This document shows, in pieces, positions 6,211-7,239 of a stretch of 7,239 nt of DNA (positions are counted from its first letter, which is position 1; the number at the start of each line of letters is the position of its first letter). The position numbers were made by a program, and so were the translations under genes. The DNA lies in NCBI GenBank assembly GCA_900765105.1, contig CAAFQM010000083.1:1-7239 (forward strand). The letters are read 5' to 3'. A model generated the notes under the pieces. That model worked only from the letters and a program-made list of their open reading frames with translations. It did not search any database and was not told the DNA's origin. Source of the stretch: an uncultured Faecalibacterium sp. (GTDB lineage Bacteria; Bacillota; Clostridia; Oscillospirales; Ruminococcaceae).

Positions 6211-6262
6211 CGAAAGAAGCGGCGGCGTTTAAGGTCTTGTACTTGGCGGACGACATCTGCAT

Positions 6263-7239
6263 TTATCTCCCCATCGGGAGCGTGATCTCAAACACAGCGC
6301 CGGTGTCCCCGTTGTAAGCGCGGATGGTTCCCTTGTGCAGGTGGATGATCTCCTTCGTCAAGGCAAGGCCGATGCCAGATTTGCCGCTTTTCCCCATGTA
6401 GAAGCGCTCAAAGATGTGGGGCAGGTCTCCCTCGGCAATGCCATCCCCATCGTCCTGTATCCGGATTATCACATTCCGTTTGTCGGGCCAGCAGGTCAGG
6501 CGCAGCTCGCTGCGGGCATACCGCAATCCGTTGGTCAGGATATTCGTGACCGCCCTGCGGATCTGCGTGTCATCGCATTTGACCATGATGGGTTCTTCAG
6601 GGAAGTCCGGCGCGATGGTAATGCCGCTGGCAGCGGCTGCCGGTTCCACGGCGCGTATGCTGTCGTAGAGCAGTTCTCGAATATCCGTTTCGGAAAGGGT
6701 AAGCGGCTGCCGCCCCATATCGATTTTTGAGATGTCAAGAAGCTCGTCCACCAGCCCCGTCATGCGGTCGCTCTCCGCCAGAATCACCTCCGCCGCGCTG
6801 CCTGTGTCCATCACGCCCGCCTGTATGCCCTCCGCATAGCCCTGTATCGCCATAAGCGGCGTTTTCAGCTCGTGGGAGGCATTCTGGAAGAAGGTCTGCT
6901 GCCGCTCCGCCTCCTTTTCGATGTCACGGCCGAAGCGGAATCCCAGCAGGCACATGACGGAGGAAATTGCCAGCAGCACCCCAAAGAACGCCCAGTTCAG
7001 CGTCACGATATAGCGGGTGATGGGCCCGATGTCTATGTACATGATATAGGAATACGGTTTTTCCGAATTGCCATAGTCCTCCTGTACGGGCATAAAGATC
7101 AGGTGGTGCTTGTCTGCCTTGAAGTCGTGGCATCGATTGGACGCAACAGGCCGTTCACTGCAATACGCCAGCAGCTTTTTCTCCAGCCGATAGGTGTCCT
7201 GGCTCCATGTGTTGGGCTGGTAGCCGTTCTCCAGCTCAA
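6263..7239 (-). CDS. Partial sensor histidine kinase, C-terminal 324 residues
   Basis: This is a membrane sensor kinase that would autophosphorylate on His and pass the phosphate to a response regulator, presumably encoded beyond the right edge. The frame is open to the edge, so the N-terminus is missing. In fragment numbering, residues 1-75 are the end of an extracytoplasmic sensor segment (with Cys26 and Cys36), and 76-100 are a membrane helix. Then come the H-box FFQNASHELKTPL (116-128, phospho-His122), the N-box NILTNGLRYA (232-241), the G1 box DDGDGI (262-267), the F-box IFERFY (275-280) and the G2 box SGIGLAL (287-293). The HisKA and HATPase_c domains are complete, ending LPMGR. Only about 16 residues separate the membrane helix from the H-box, so there is no room for a HAMP domain. 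It converges on the peptide operon and is not part of it. The sensed signal is unknown. Confidence 0.93.
   Translation of the reverse strand, partial: ELENGYQPNTWSQDTYRLEKKLLAYCSERPVASNRCHDFKADKHHLIFMPVQEDYGNSEKPYSYIMYIDIGPITRYIVTLNWAFFGVLLAISSVMCLLGFRFGRDIEKEAERQQTFFQNASHELKTPLMAIQGYAEGIQAGVMDTGSAAEVILAESDRMTGLVDELLDISKIDMGRQPLTLSETDIRELLYDSIRAVEPAAAASGITIAPDFPEEPIMVKCDDTQIRRAVTNILTNGLRYARSELRLTCWPDKRNVIIRIQDDGDGIAEGDLPHIFERFYMGKSGKSGIGLALTKEIIHLHKGTIRAYNGDTGAVFEITLPMGR

Noticed and set aside
5969..6262. Minus-strand ORF whose ATG directly follows the kinase stop (TAAATG), with a GGGGAG upstream
   Set aside because: Most of it is antisense to the conserved 3' part of dppF, and the visible protein shows no family. 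Tight spacing makes translation conceivable for a short distance, but there is no support for a real product.
1..7239. A previously undescribed system (CRISPR, defence island, mobile element, tRNA or riboswitch)
   Set aside because: No repeat array, transposase, integrase, tRNA cloverleaf or known riboswitch core was seen. The centre is a standard dpp/opp operon and both flanks are ordinary gene families.

Overview
The window holds one complete, conventional five-gene peptide ABC importer operon on the + strand (703-6183). It is flanked by two partial genes on the - strand: the N-terminus of a small membrane protein at the left edge (1-182) and the C-terminal part of a sensor histidine kinase at the right edge (6263-7239). 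Strong AGGAGG-type ribosome binding sites before every gene, a lipoprotein solute-binding protein, two TTG starts and moderate to high GC point to a Gram-positive Bacillota. The style of the proteins best fits a gut-type Clostridia (Oscillospiraceae-like) genome. That assignment is an inference, because there is no rRNA or other marker gene.

Layout. 1-182 (-): start of a YcxB-like membrane protein with its own SD and a leader hairpin. 183-702: a 520-base divergent intergenic region. It carries a 14-bp palindrome (555-568), four T-tracts spaced about one helical turn apart (590-623) and a TATAAT box (643-648) that probably drives the operon. 703-2328: peptide-binding lipoprotein, TTG start. 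2329-2405: intercistronic spacer with a perfect 10-bp stem hairpin lacking a U-tract. 2406-3329: DppB-type permease, TTG start. 3332-4228: DppC-type permease. 4241-5221: DppD-type ATPase. 5218-6183: DppF-type ATPase, whose start overlaps the dppD stop as ATGA. 6184-6262: short convergent gap with a hairpin. 6263-7239 (-): histidine kinase, lacking its N-terminus here.

Function. The lipoprotein would capture peptides outside the membrane and deliver them to the DppB/DppC pore, and the DppD/DppF heterodimer would power import by ATP hydrolysis. All catalytic ABC motifs are intact in both ATPases, and both keep the C-terminal four-cysteine oligo_HPY tail. From permease to second ATPase the genes are packed with gaps of 2 and 12 bases and a 4-base overlap, so they should be translationally coupled. 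The only sizeable internal gap follows the binding-protein gene, where a hairpin could leave the binding protein in excess over the membrane subunits.

I see no previously undescribed multi-gene system. The points worth a second look are regulatory: the promoter architecture, the palindrome, the intercistronic hairpin, the leader hairpin of the left gene and the HAMP-less kinase. The transported substrate cannot be fixed from sequence alone; peptides are the most likely.
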